Positions 37,785 through 46,472 are shown, counted from the stretch's first letter. The stretch is DNA of 64,000 nt from Sphingomonas sp. TREG-RG-20F-R18-01 (GCF_022662475.1 NZ_JAKNQQ010000010.1:1-64000); one strand, 5' to 3'. The notes: generated from the letters alone by a model not told the origin. Program-made: numbers and translations.

Positions 37785-39008
37785 ATGAGCAACAAGTCCG
37801 CGGCCATCCTCCCGCCCATCCGTGTGCGCGACGTGAACAGTCAGGTTCACGGCCTGGTCAAGACGACGGTCGACTGGGTCGGCGATTATTGGCTGCAATT
37901 GCTGGTATCGATCGGCGTCGGAACCGCGATCGTCCTGGCGCTGCACGTTGCGCGCCGGCTCGGGCGGACGCTGTGCGAGCGCGACGGCAAATTGCAGGGC
38001 TGGGGAATCGTACTGGGGCGTGCGATAGCGCGGACCGGGAACGTCTTCATGGTGCTGCTGGCGGCGAAGCTGGTCGTGGGCTTCGCCAATCCGCCGGCCG
38101 ACGTCACACGGGTGATCAATTTCCTGTTCACGATCTCCGCGGTCTTCCAGGCGGCCTTGTGGGCCCGCGAGCTGATCCTCGGTGCGATCGAGCACCGCAC
38201 CCGCAACGAACATTATTCCGGCGAGGCGATCGGCAGCGCGATGGGCATCATTCGCCTGCTGGTGAGCTTCGCGGTATTTGCGATCGCGTTGATCGTCGTC
38301 CTCGACAACCTCGGCGTCAACGTCACCGGGCTGGTGGCGGGCCTCGGCGTCAGCGGCATCGCGATCGGTCTGGCCGCACAAGGAATCTTCGCCGATCTGT
38401 TCGCCGCCCTCGCGATCATCTTCGACCGGCCGTTCCGGCGCGGCGACGCGATCAGCTATGACAAGTCGTCCGGGACGGTCGAGGCGATCGGACTGAAATC
38501 GACGCGCATTCGCGGCGTTACCGGCGAAGAACGGATCGTCGCGAACAAGCAGCTGCTCGAGAAGGAGATCATCAACAACAGCTCGCGCGACTATCGGCGC
38601 GTCATCTTCACGCTCGGGCTGGTGCAATGGACGCCGATCGAGACGATGGAGGCACTGCCCTCGATGCTGAAAGACGTGATCGAGGCCAATGGCATGAAAT
38701 TCGTTCGCGCCGGCTTCACCACGTTCGGCACGAACAGCTATGATTTCGACGTGGAATTCGATTCCCCCAGCGCTGCGTTCCAGGACTTCTACGATGCGCG
38801 TCACACCGTCGGGATGGCGATCGTCCGCATGTTGAACACGGACGGGATCGAACTGGCCTATCCGACCCAGACGACGCTTGCCGGGCCGGGAGCGGACGGA
38901 TCCGGCTTGCCGCCGACCGCGACGAAGCCGCCATCGTCCGAACAGCGCAAGGGCACCGGAGCAGCCGCCAGCCGTTCCGCCGTGGACGAGGACGCTGCGC
39001 ACAATTGA
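37785..39008 (+). CDS. MscS-family mechanosensitive channel
   Basis: The 407-residue protein has four or five membrane segments, the MscS pore helix with LVAGLGVSGIAIGLAAQGIF, then the beta domain (FDRPFRRGDAIS, SGTVEAIGLKSTRIRGVTGE, NKQLLEKEIINNSSRDYRR) and the alpha/beta vestibule domain. The C-terminal tail is Ser/Pro-rich and disordered. It opens under membrane tension to release solutes. The AAAGG sequence sits over the end of the topoisomerase gene, whose stop is ten bases upstream, so the two are one operon. Confidence 0.93.
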   Translation: MSNKSAAILPPIRVRDVNSQVHGLVKTTVDWVGDYWLQLLVSIGVGTAIVLALHVARRLGRTLCERDGKLQGWGIVLGRAIARTGNVFMVLLAAKLVVGFANPPADVTRVINFLFTISAVFQAALWARELILGAIEHRTRNEHYSGEAIGSAMGIIRLLVSFAVFAIALIVVLDNLGVNVTGLVAGLGVSGIAIGLAAQGIFADLFAALAIIFDRPFRRGDAISYDKSSGTVEAIGLKSTRIRGVTGEERIVANKQLLEKEIINNSSRDYRRVIFTLGLVQWTPIETMEALPSMLKDVIEANGMKFVRAGFTTFGTNSYDFDVEFDSPSAAFQDFYDARHTVGMAIVRMLNTDGIELAYPTQTTLAGPGADGSGLPPTATKPPSSEQRKGTGAAASRSAVDEDAAHN

Positions 39009-39091
39009 TTTCGCAATACGGTTACTGTCGAATTGTGACTGTTGCGTACGTCATTCACAGTATATTGCCGATAGTTTCGGCGGGAACATTC

Positions 39092-39129
39092 AAAACGGCT
39101 GTATCGCCACTGGCGTTACCGCCGTTTTT
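39092..39129. terminator. Nested hairpin with terminal T-run downstream of mscS
   Basis: AAAACGGC pairs with GCCGTTTTT, enclosing an inner CGCC-ACT-GGCG hairpin, ending in five T residues. It lies 84 bases after the mscS stop. The A-run on the other side means it could act in both directions. A perfect TATAAT at 39134-39139 follows at once, so the next gene's promoter starts here. Confidence 0.6.
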
Positions 39130-39228
39130 GACCTATAATTTCCCTGTATACAGAGAGCGAATGAACTGATCCCGAAGATAACAGCGAAAGGGATTATAGC
39201 GGACGCCGATCTCTTAGGGGCGACAGTA

Positions 39229-39516
39229 GTGGCATTGCAGCGGTTGCACGACCCAGAGGCCAGTATCGAAACGCGGCTCAATCAGGCCGCTCTCGCCTAT
39301 TTGCGCAAGAACTGGCCAACACCGGTCCATCTTTCGCCGACCCGACTTGGCACGGAGTTCTCGCCCGAAGGCAAGACCTTCGTCCGCATCGTCCAGAGCC
39401 TGATCGACGAGGGCTTTCTGTCGGTCGAGTTTTTCCTGATCGGTACGGGCGACGAACCGACCGCCCGCGATGCGATCCTCACGCGGAAAGGTGTCGCCGC
39501 GACGCTGAACCTGTGA
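39229..39516 (+). CDS. Small hypothetical protein, winged-helix-like
   Basis: The 95-residue product starts with GTG (AGGGG upstream). The predicted secondary structure is helix-helix-strand-strand; RLNQAALAYLRKNWPTPVHL, GKTFVRIVQSLIDEGFLSVE and the terminal AILTRKGVAATLNL resemble a small winged-helix or MarR-like fold. There is no signal peptide. The 220-base stretch upstream is AT-richer than the surroundings and contains a TATAAT box. Function unknown. Confidence 0.6.
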   Translation: MALQRLHDPEASIETRLNQAALAYLRKNWPTPVHLSPTRLGTEFSPEGKTFVRIVQSLIDEGFLSVEFFLIGTGDEPTARDAILTRKGVAATLNL

Positions 39517-39531
39517 CCGGCGGTCGCCCGG

Positions 39532-39966
39532 TCACACGATCAGTTCGATAATTCCCGCCAGTTTCCGCAAGGTTGCGAGGTCGTCGTCCGATACGGTGCG
39601 GGTCTCCTCCGCCAGGATCGCCAAAGTCCCGATCCGCGCGCCGCGGTCGTCGCGCAACGGAACGGCGACATAGAAGGGAAAACCCGCCGCCCCCGCGGCC
39701 ACCGGATTGACCAGCGCGCCGAGCGAATGCTGCGCCTGCCCGCTGACGGGCGTGATGCTCGCCGCGCCGACACGCTTGGTTTGCCAACCCTGGGCGATGC
39801 GGTCGATGACGATCACGGCAAGCGGAACATCGAGCGACCGCATCGCCAAATGGGCCAAATCGTCGAGCACCACAGCGCCGCTCGCCGCGCGCCGGTCGTG
39901 GCGTGCATCGCTCAATACATACATTTCGCGTTGATCGGTTGGTCGCTGTTTCATCGCTACTCGCAT
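39532..39966 (-). CDS. GAF-domain protein
   Basis: The 144-residue single-domain protein has the GAF fold pattern: VLDDLAHLAMRSLDVPLAVI, then VPLRDDRGARIGTLAILAE and DLATLRKLAGIIELIV. GAF domains bind small ligands or act in dimerisation; a lone domain of this size recalls free-methionine-sulphoxide reductase-like proteins, but the catalytic cysteines of that group are not visible. ATG at 39966 is preferred (GGAAGG upstream). It converges on the preceding small gene with a 15-base gap. Confidence 0.8.
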   Translation of the reverse strand: MRVAMKQRPTDQREMYVLSDARHDRRAASGAVVLDDLAHLAMRSLDVPLAVIVIDRIAQGWQTKRVGAASITPVSGQAQHSLGALVNPVAAGAAGFPFYVAVPLRDDRGARIGTLAILAEETRTVSDDDLATLRKLAGIIELIV

Positions 39967-40344
39967 GAGGATCTTGTTCCTTCCGACGGCGCCCAACTGA
40001 TGTTGGGTTAATGTAGGAGGACCTATGCATGGATATTTTAGGGGCACATCCGCCTTAAGTCGGGTTTCATTCCTATTGACTATGATCGGTGGCAACTCGA
40101 CGAAGGTTTTGCGTCATTTAAAATGCTCCGTCGCGCCCGCCGGCCACCCCGACGAATCGTCGGTCTCCCTGATTCGAAAATCCGGTTCGCCGAGGAGGGC
40201 CTGCGCGGCATCGCGTTCCTGCCAATTAACGCTACGGCCGCCTATCCGTTCCGATCATGGGTTTCCACAAGGCTTGCATGGGGCAAAAGCCGGTGCCATC
40301 TCCCGCAGCACGATAGCCAGGCGCGCACTTTGCAGGGGAATGCC
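39967..40344. other. Intergenic region between GAF and MaoC genes
   Basis: No convincing gene is seen. The left part (to about 40120) is AT-rich with several short T/A runs and probably holds promoters for both divergent genes. Short palindromes such as GACGAATCGTC (40149-40159) are present. An open frame at 40025-40348 has poor amino-acid composition for a protein and is not called. Confidence 0.5.
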
Positions 40345-40806
40345 GTGACGACCACGATTACAATTCAGGAGCTCGCCGGTCGGATCGGCAGCGAGCAGGT
40401 ATCGGACTGGGTCGAAGTCAGCCAGGAAATGATCGACAAATTCGCGGATGCGACGGGCGACCACCAGTTCATCCACGTCAATCCGCAAATGGCCGCGATG
40501 ACCCCGTTCGGCGGCACGATCGCGCATGGCTTCCTGACGCTGTCGCTGATGCCGCTGCTGTCGTCCAAGATCATCGACGCGGTCCAGATCGAGGGCGTGA
40601 AGATGGGGATCAACTACGGCGGCAACAAAGTGCGCTTCCTCCAGCCCGTGCGGTCCGGCAAGCGCGTGCGCGGTCGGTTCAAGTTGCTCGAACTGATCGA
40701 GAAGCGCCCCGGCCAGTGGCAGCAGACCAACGAGTTCACGGTCGAGATCGAAGGCGAGGAAAAGCCCGCGATGATCGCCGAATGGATGTCGCAGATCTTC
40801 GTGTGA
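40345..40806 (+). CDS. MaoC-family (R)-hydratase
   Basis: The 153-residue hot-dog-fold protein has the hydratase-2 motif FADATGDHQFIHVNPQMAAM, then PFGGTIAHGFLTLSLMPLLS, containing the Asp/His pair that hydrates trans-2-enoyl-CoA to (R)-3-hydroxyacyl-CoA. It starts with GTG after AGGGGA. Such enzymes feed PHA synthesis or side-chain metabolism; a thiolase and a PHA depolymerase lie nearby. The C-terminal end is VEIEGEEKPAMIAEWMSQIF. Confidence 0.9.
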   Translation: MTTTITIQELAGRIGSEQVSDWVEVSQEMIDKFADATGDHQFIHVNPQMAAMTPFGGTIAHGFLTLSLMPLLSSKIIDAVQIEGVKMGINYGGNKVRFLQPVRSGKRVRGRFKLLELIEKRPGQWQQTNEFTVEIEGEEKPAMIAEWMSQIFV

Positions 40807-40809
40807 TCT

Positions 40810-40926
40810 TTAAAAAGCCCCTCCCCTTTAGGGGAGGGGTTGGGGTGGGGCCGTGCCGTTATCGAACCGGCTGCCTCCATCCCACGTCCCCACCCCAACC
40901 CCTCCCCTGAAGGGGAGGGGCTTTAA
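40810..40926. repeat. Dispersed palindromic element, family D, copy 2
   Basis: The outer arms AAAAGCCCCTCCCC and GGGGAGGGGCTTT, with inner GGTTGGGGTGGGG / CCCCACCCCAACC, form a large cruciform-capable structure filling the gap between the MaoC and thiolase genes. It is directly comparable with the copy inside rnr. Confidence 0.88.
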
Positions 40927-40941
40927 GTAAGGAGAAGCCCG

Positions 40942-42120
40942 ATGCGTTCAGCCGTCATCGTTTCCACCGCCCGCACCCCGATCGGCCGCGCCTATCGCGG
41001 TGCCTTCAACAACACCCCCGCCCCCACGCTCGCCAGCCACGCAATCAAGGCCGCCGTCGAGCGCGCCGGGATCGACGGCGGGATGGTTGACGACGTCGTC
41101 TTCGGCTGCGCGCTGCAGCAGGGCCACCAGGCCGGCAACATCGCACGCACCTCGCTGCTGCGCGCCGGTCTTCCCGTCACCGTGCCGGGCATGTCGGTCG
41201 ATCGCCAGTGCGCGAGCGGGCTGATGGCGATCGCAACCGCCGCCAAGCAGATCATCACCGACAATATGGACGTCACCATCGGCGGCGGGGTCGAGAGCAT
41301 CAGCCTCGTCCAGACCCCGCAGATGCGTTTCGCACCCGACCCCGAGCTGATCGCCATGCACAAGGACGTGTACATGGCGATGCTCGGCACGGCGGAAGTC
41401 GTCGCCAAGCGCTACAACATCAGTCGCGAAGCGTGCGACGAATATGCGCTCAAGTCGCAGCAGCGCACGGCTGCCGCGCAGGCTGCTGGCTATTACGACC
41501 AGGAGATCGTCCCCGTCACCGCGACGATGGCGGTGACCAACAAGGAAACCAAGGAAGTCACGCACAAGGAGATCACGCTCTCCAAGGACGAAGGCAACCG
41601 CCCCGAGACGACGCTCGAGGGTCTCCAGTCGCTCCAGCCCGTGATGGGCCCGGGGATGAACGTGACCGCGGGCAACGCCAGCCAGCTGTCGGACGGGTCG
41701 TCCGCCTCGGTGCTGATGGAAGAGTCGCTCGCCTCGAAGCGCGGCCTCACCCCGCTCGGCCGTTATGTCGGCATGGCGGTGGCTGGCACCGAGCCCGACG
41801 AGATGGGCATCGGCCCGGTCTTCGCGATCCCCAAGCTGCTCGAGCGCTTCAACCTCAAGATGGACGACATCGGCCTGTGGGAGCTCAACGAGGCGTTCGC
41901 GGTGCAGGTGCTGTATTGCCGCGACAAGCTCGGCATTCCGGATGAGCTGCTCAACGTGTCGGGCGGTGCGATCTCGATCGGCCATCCGTACGGCATGACC
42001 GGCGCGCGCGCGACCGGCCACGCGCTGATCGAGGGCAAGCGGCGCGGCGCGAAGTATGTCGTCGTGACGATGTGCATCGGCGGCGGCCAGGGTGCGGCAG
42101 GGTTGTTCGAAGTCCTGTAA
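40942..42120 (+). CDS. Acetyl-CoA C-acyltransferase (thiolase)
   Basis: The 392-residue enzyme is a thiolase, acting in degradation (3-ketoacyl-CoA cleavage) or acetoacetyl-CoA formation. It has the acyl-enzyme Cys90 in [11 protein letters not shown], His348 in AISIGHPYG and the second Cys378 in [11 protein letters not shown]. Length and residues are complete. The sequence is of the FadA/PaaJ type rather than PhaA, judged from the NIARTSLL and [16 protein letters not shown] segments, though this is uncertain. It probably shares a transcript with the MaoC gene through the intervening palindrome. Confidence 0.94.
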   Translation: MRSAVIVSTARTPIGRAYRGAFNNTPAPTLASHAIKAAVERAGIDGGMVDDVVFGCALQQGHQAGNIARTSLLRAGLPVTVPGMSVDRQCASGLMAIATAAKQIITDNMDVTIGGGVESISLVQTPQMRFAPDPELIAMHKDVYMAMLGTAEVVAKRYNISREACDEYALKSQQRTAAAQAAGYYDQEIVPVTATMAVTNKETKEVTHKEITLSKDEGNRPETTLEGLQSLQPVMGPGMNVTAGNASQLSDGSSASVLMEESLASKRGLTPLGRYVGMAVAGTEPDEMGIGPVFAIPKLLERFNLKMDDIGLWELNEAFAVQVLYCRDKLGIPDELLNVSGGAISIGHPYGMTGARATGHALIEGKRRGAKYVVVTMCIGGGQGAAGLFEVL

Positions 42121-42161
42121 TTGAAGTCGACGCCCGTTTCGTCTATAACGGCGTCGGCGAT

Positions 42162-42178
42162 CATAGGCGCCTCTCATA
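42162..42178 (-). repeat. Decayed copy of the small-peptide gene start
   Basis: Read on the minus strand, ATGAGAGGCGCCTATGATC followed by GCCGAC matches the ribosome-binding site and first codons of the peptide gene at 42349 (ATGAGAGGTGCACCTATGAT, then GTCGCCGA). The frame encodes MIAD then diverges and runs antisense into the thiolase gene, so this looks like a relic of a second copy. Confidence 0.5.
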
Positions 42179-42180
42179 GC

Positions 42181-42245
42181 GAGCCCCGGTCGTGTCAGCG
42201 GCCGGGGCTCAATACGTTTGGGGCTCGGCTGTCAGACCGAGCCCC
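42181..42245. repeat. Two adjacent perfect GC hairpins
   Basis: GAGCCCCGG/CCGGGGCTC (42181-42189, 42202-42210) and GGGGCTCGG/CCGAGCCCC (42220-42228, 42237-42245) form two 9-bp hairpins 9 bases apart. Their arms can also pair with each other in alternative ways. They follow the thiolase gene on the plus strand and the small peptide gene on the minus strand, so they may end both transcripts. Both loops share CTGACA on the minus strand. Confidence 0.75.
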
Positions 42246-42256
42246 GCCCGTGCACC

Positions 42257-42349
42257 TCAATCTTTGCGTGCCATCTCGATGATCTTCAGGACCAAGGTCG
42301 CGAAGGCAAGAAGCACGCCCAGGATCAGGCACAGATCGGCGACCATCAT
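42257..42349 (-). CDS. Tiny hydrophobic peptide, type I toxin-like
   Basis: The 30-residue product MMVADLCLILGVLLAFATLV, then LKIIEMARKD, is one hydrophobic helix with an acidic start and a basic-acidic polar end. That is the build of membrane-acting toxins in type I toxin-antitoxin systems and of small phage holin-like peptides. A GAGAGG ribosome-binding site lies seven bases before the first ATG, within a perfect AGGTGCACCT palindrome that could hide it. Perfect hairpins follow the stop at once. A decayed copy of its start lies 180 bases downstream. No antisense RNA is demonstrated. Confidence 0.55.
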   Translation of the reverse strand: MMVADLCLILGVLLAFATLVLKIIEMARKD

Positions 42350-42589
42350 AGGTGCACCTCTCATCTTGGCGGCCGAATTGCCGCCGCGGGAATGACTAAT
42401 CGCGACTTTGGCGATCGGCAAATCCAGGCGACACTCGCCTTGCCCGGTCGCCCTGCTTTCGACCGATGGTGTTCGGTATTCTTCGCAGGATACGCCAATG
42501 TCTTGCCAGCGATTACCGCAGAAAATGCGGGGCAACCAACCCAGCGTCCCGTCGTTTCCTGTCCGAACCATCCTGAAGGAGAGACCCGC

Positions 42590-43069
42590 ATGGCCGACAC
42601 CCACGAAATCAAGGAAACGCTGTGGAAGAAGATGGCTGACAGCCCCTTCGTTATGGTCGGCCTCGCCGACGGTTCGTCGCATAGCGAACCGCTGACCGCG
42701 CAGCTCGACAAGGATCTGGTCGACACGCTGTTCTTCTTCACCGGCAAGGACAATCGGCTCGCCGGCGGTGGCAAGGTGATGGCGCAGTTCGTGGCCAAGG
42801 GGCACGACTATTTCGCGTGCATGGCCGGCACGATCCGCCAGGACAATGACAAGGGCATGATCGACAAGCTGTGGAACAAGCAGGTCGAGGCCTGGTTTCC
42901 CGAAGGCAAGGAAGACCCCAACCTCGCCCTTCTGCGCATGGACATCGACAGCGCCGAATTGTGGGAAACCGACATTTCGCTGACGGGTCGCGTCAAGATG
43001 TTGTTCAGCGGCACCATCACTGCGGAGGAAAGCAGCAGCCACGCCAAGGTCAGCACGACGGCCGCGTAA
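42590..43069 (+). CDS. Pyridoxamine-5'-phosphate-oxidase-like general stress protein
   Basis: The 159-residue protein matches the FMN-binding split-barrel group that includes general stress protein 26: MADTHEIKETLWKKMADSP at the start, FTGKDNRLAGGGKVMAQFV and WNKQVEAWFPEGKEDPNLAL in the middle. These bind flavin nucleotides and are thought to act in stress, with the exact reaction unclear. GGAG precedes the ATG. The 470-base gap upstream holds the peptide gene and hairpins. Confidence 0.88.
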   Translation: MADTHEIKETLWKKMADSPFVMVGLADGSSHSEPLTAQLDKDLVDTLFFFTGKDNRLAGGGKVMAQFVAKGHDYFACMAGTIRQDNDKGMIDKLWNKQVEAWFPEGKEDPNLALLRMDIDSAELWETDISLTGRVKMLFSGTITAEESSSHAKVSTTAA

Positions 43070-43090
43070 GCGAAGGGTTCCCTGATCCCG

Positions 43091-43119
43091 CTGGATTCCG
43101 GCCGCGTGCCGGGATCCAG
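43091..43119. terminator. Hairpin between convergent stress-protein and PHA depolymerase genes
   Basis: CTGGATTCCGGC and GCCGGGATCCAG pair over 12 positions with a CGCGT loop. No T-run follows; a likely transcript-end structure for both genes. Confidence 0.5.
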
Positions 43120-43177
43120 CATAAACAGGTACGGACCGGCCCGGCAACGCGCGGCGGAGCGCGGTCCGCTACGCTCT

Positions 43178-44395
43178 TCAGCCGTGCGCTTTCATCCAGT
43201 CCTCGACGACCGGCGCGACCTTGTTACGCCACTTCGAGCCGTTGAAGATGCCGTAATGGCCCGCGCCCTCGGCCATGTAATAGCGCTTCTTGTCGTCCGG
43301 CAGGTTGGTCGCGATCGTCAGCGCCGCGCGCGTCTGCCCGAGCCCCGAAATGTCGTCCTTCTCGCCTTCGATCGCGAGGATCGCGATATCGGTGATCGCA
43401 CCCGGATCGACCGGACGACCGCGATGCGTCATCGTTCCCTTGGGCAGCGCATGGTCCTGGAACACAACGTCGATCGTCTGCAGGTAGAACTCGGCGGTCA
43501 TGTCGCAGACCGAGCGATACTCCTCGTAGAACCGCTTGGTGGCATCCGCCTCCAGATCCTCGCCGACCACCAGATGTTTGAACATCTCGTAATGCGACAT
43601 CATGTGGCTGCCGAGATTCATCGACATGAAGCCGGCAAGCTGCAGGAACCCCGGATACACCTTGCGGCCCGCGCCCGGATGCGACGCAGGGATTGTCGCG
43701 ATGACGTTCTGGCTGAACCAGCTGTGCGGCCGCTCGGTCGCCAGCGTGTTGACCGAGGTCGGTGCTTCGCGCGTGTCGACCGGGCCACCCATCATCGTCA
43801 GCGTCTTGGGACGGCACGGATGCTTGTCCGCGCTCATCACGCAGGCGGCAGCGTAGCACGGCACGGACGGCTGGCACACCGCGAGCATGTGCCCGCCCGG
43901 GCCCACGACCTCGAGAAACGAGATCAGATAATCGATGTAATCGTCGAGGTCGAATTTGCCCTCGGACAGCGGCACCTGCTTCGCATCGCGCCAGTCGGTG
44001 ATGTACACGTCCGCCACGGGCAGCATCCGCTCGACCGTACCGCGCAGCAGCGTCGCATAATGGCCCGACATCGGCGCGACGATCAGCAACTTCGGTCCGG
44101 TTTCGACGCCTTCGCGGACGAACCGCTTGAGCTGCCCGAAGGGCTTGCGCGCAACGATCTCCTCGGTGACGGCAACGGTCTTGCCATCGACTTCGGTGAA
44201 ATCGAGTCCGAAGGCCGGCTTCCCGCGCGGCGCGGCGGCGTGCGCGAACACTTCGAGCGCCGAGCCCATCACCGCCCCGCCGCCGAAATAGGCAAAGGGA
44301 TTGGCCGGGTTGCTCAGCCACCCTGCGCTGAAGTCGGCCATGGCACTCGCGCCGGCGAGCATCGATTTTTGAATTTCATAGGCATTGTAGAGCAT
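43178..44395 (-). CDS. phaZ: Intracellular polyhydroxyalkanoate depolymerase
   Basis: The 405-residue protein matches the PhaZ intracellular PHA depolymerase family, which frees hydroxyacid from storage granules. It has the N-terminal MLYNAYEIQKSMLAG, PLLIVAPMSGHYATLLRGTV-type alpha/beta-hydrolase start, the nucleophile-elbow-like VCQPSVPCYA with Cys, YITDWRDAKQVPLSEGKFDL and a His near AEGAGHYGIFNG. ATG at 44395 is chosen because a GAAGG sequence precedes it; ATG at 44413 lacks one. No PHA synthase is in the window. Confidence 0.92.
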   Translation of the reverse strand: MLYNAYEIQKSMLAGASAMADFSAGWLSNPANPFAYFGGGAVMGSALEVFAHAAAPRGKPAFGLDFTEVDGKTVAVTEEIVARKPFGQLKRFVREGVETGPKLLIVAPMSGHYATLLRGTVERMLPVADVYITDWRDAKQVPLSEGKFDLDDYIDYLISFLEVVGPGGHMLAVCQPSVPCYAAACVMSADKHPCRPKTLTMMGGPVDTREAPTSVNTLATERPHSWFSQNVIATIPASHPGAGRKVYPGFLQLAGFMSMNLGSHMMSHYEMFKHLVVGEDLEADATKRFYEEYRSVCDMTAEFYLQTIDVVFQDHALPKGTMTHRGRPVDPGAITDIAILAIEGEKDDISGLGQTRAALTIATNLPDDKKRYYMAEGAGHYGIFNGSKWRNKVAPVVEDWMKAHG

Positions 44396-44550
44396 AGCCG
44401 CGCCTTCTAGCATACCGAGCTTACGATTCTATCATCATATGCGGCCATGCGACGAACGGACGTGCCGCATGCCCCAGAGAGATACGCGCTGCGCGGCAAT
44501 AGGCTGCACGACGATTGAGGCGCCTGCCAGTCCCTGCTAGGCGATTCGCC

Positions 44551-46377
44551 ATGGCAGAGACCGTTCACGCCGCTCCCACGCACGACCCAGCGCCTGGCAC
44601 CGCCCCTCGCGACACGCCGGCACCCGGCCGGCGCAAGCTCAGCAACCTGCTGATGATCTGGCATTTCGGATCGCGCTATCCGGCGCAGATCACGATCGCG
44701 CTGCTCGCGTTGCTGACGACGTCGGCAACCACCCTGTACATCCCGTGGACCTTCAAATCGGTGATCGATCAGGGATTCAGCCACGGCGGCGATCCGCAGC
44801 ACATCGATCGCGTCTTTTACGGCCTGTTCGCGCTGGTCGCGGTCCTGGCCGTGGCGACCGCCGTGCGCTTCTATTTCGTGTCCTGGCTGGGCGAGCGAAC
44901 CGTCGCCGACATCAGGACCGCGGTGCAGGCCAATCTGCTGCGCCTCGCCCCGCGCTGGTTCGAGGAGAATCGGCCATCGGAAGTCGCCTCGCGCCTGACA
45001 TCCGACACCGCGCAGATCGAGAGCGCGGTCGGCACGACCGTATCGGTTGCCTTGCGCAACACGTTGACCGGGATCGGCGGGATCGTCTCGTTGTTCGCGC
45101 TCGCGCCGAAACTGGCGGGGATGCTGATCATCGGCATTCCGATCGTCGTTCTGCCGATCATGCTGCTCGGGCGGCGCGTGCAGAAATATTCGCGTTCCAG
45201 CCAGGATCGGATCGCCGACATCGGGGCGATGGCGGTCGAGACGTTTGCCGCGATGAAGATCGTCCAGGCGTTCGGCCAGGAAACCCGCGAGGCCGAGCGT
45301 TTCGCCGGGGCGGTCGACCGCAGCTTCACCGCCGCCAAGCGCCGGATCCGGATCCGCGCGATCATGACCGCGCTGGTGATCGGCCTGCTGTTCGGTGCGG
45401 TCACGCTCCTGATGTGGTCGACCCTGGCGGACGTCTCCGCAGGTCGGCTGACGGGTGGCGCCCTGACCGCGTTCATCTTCACCGCCGGGCTGGTAACCGG
45501 CGCATTCGGGGCCCTGACCGAGGTGTACGGCGATCTGCTGCGTGCTTCGGGCGCGGCCGAGCGGCTGGCCGAATTGCTCAACGAGGAGCCCGAGATCAGC
45601 GCGCCGGCGGTCCCGGCCACGCTGCCGGTTCCGGCGCGCGGCACGCTGACCTTCGATCATGTCGAATTCCGCTACCCGACGCGGCAGGATGTCGCAGCGT
45701 TGCACGACTTCTCGCTCGAGATCGGCAGCGGGGAAACCGTCGCGATCGTCGGCCCCTCGGGCGCGGGCAAGACCACGCTGTTCCAGCTGATCCAGCGCTT
45801 CTACGATCCCGATGCCGGATCGGTGCGGATCGACGGGGTCGATCTGCGCGATGCCGACCCCACGGAAATCCGCGCGCGGATCGCGATGGTGCCGCAGGAA
45901 ACCGTCATCTTCGGCGCGACCGCGCGCGACAATTTGCGCTACGGGCGCTGGAGCGCGCAGGACGACGAATTATGGGCAGCGGCAGAGGCCGCGAACGCCG
46001 CGGAATTCCTCCGCAAATTGCCCGACGGGCTCGATACCTTCCTCGGCGAGAGCGGCGCACGGCTGTCGGGCGGTCAGCGCCAGCGAGTCGCCATCGCCCG
46101 CGCCTTGCTGCGCGATGCGCCGATCCTGCTGCTCGACGAGGCGACCAGCGCGCTCGACGCGGAGAGCGAACGGCTCGTCCAGCAGGCGCTCGAGCGACTG
46201 ATGACCAACCGCACCACCCTCGTCATCGCGCACCGGCTTGCGACCGTGCGCGCCGCCAAGCGGATCATCGTCATGCGCGATGGGCAGATCGTCGAGCAGG
46301 GGTCGCACGGGTCGCTGATCGGCGAGAACGGGCTGTATGCGCGTCTCGCCAGCCTGCAGTTCAACGAAGCGGCTTGA
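44551..46377 (+). CDS. ABC exporter with fused membrane and ATPase domains
   Basis: The 608-residue half-transporter (ABCB/MsbA type) has six membrane segments over about residues 50-330 and a C-terminal ATPase with Walker A GPSGAGKTT (about 400), Q-loop, signature LSGGQRQR (about 505) and Walker B ILLLDEATSALD (about 525), then the His switch VIAHRLATV. Homodimers export lipids, drugs or peptides. The substrate is not readable. The N-terminal 40 residues are Pro/Ala-rich. ATG at 44551 is used; the frame is open to 44515. Confidence 0.93.
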   Translation: MAETVHAAPTHDPAPGTAPRDTPAPGRRKLSNLLMIWHFGSRYPAQITIALLALLTTSATTLYIPWTFKSVIDQGFSHGGDPQHIDRVFYGLFALVAVLAVATAVRFYFVSWLGERTVADIRTAVQANLLRLAPRWFEENRPSEVASRLTSDTAQIESAVGTTVSVALRNTLTGIGGIVSLFALAPKLAGMLIIGIPIVVLPIMLLGRRVQKYSRSSQDRIADIGAMAVETFAAMKIVQAFGQETREAERFAGAVDRSFTAAKRRIRIRAIMTALVIGLLFGAVTLLMWSTLADVSAGRLTGGALTAFIFTAGLVTGAFGALTEVYGDLLRASGAAERLAELLNEEPEISAPAVPATLPVPARGTLTFDHVEFRYPTRQDVAALHDFSLEIGSGETVAIVGPSGAGKTTLFQLIQRFYDPDAGSVRIDGVDLRDADPTEIRARIAMVPQETVIFGATARDNLRYGRWSAQDDELWAAAEAANAAEFLRKLPDGLDTFLGESGARLSGGQRQRVAIARALLRDAPILLLDEATSALDAESERLVQQALERLMTNRTTLVIAHRLATVRAAKRIIVMRDGQIVEQGSHGSLIGENGLYARLASLQFNEAA

Positions 46378-46472
46378 AGGAGCCCGGCGGCCGCGGGCTT
46401 GTTCGCGCGCCGTCTATGCCGCACACTCCGCCGCATCCGGCACAGCATCCGGATCGCTCAACGGAGAGCCAC

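Noticed and set aside
39083-39116. EcfG-like promoter (GGAAC then CGTT) downstream of mscS
   Set aside because: The spacing between the two motifs is 26 bases, too long for the EcfG consensus.
40025-40348. A 107-codon open frame between the GAF and MaoC genes
   Set aside because: No ribosome-binding site, poor composition (Ser/Arg-rich, no core) and overlap with the MaoC start; treated as intergenic.
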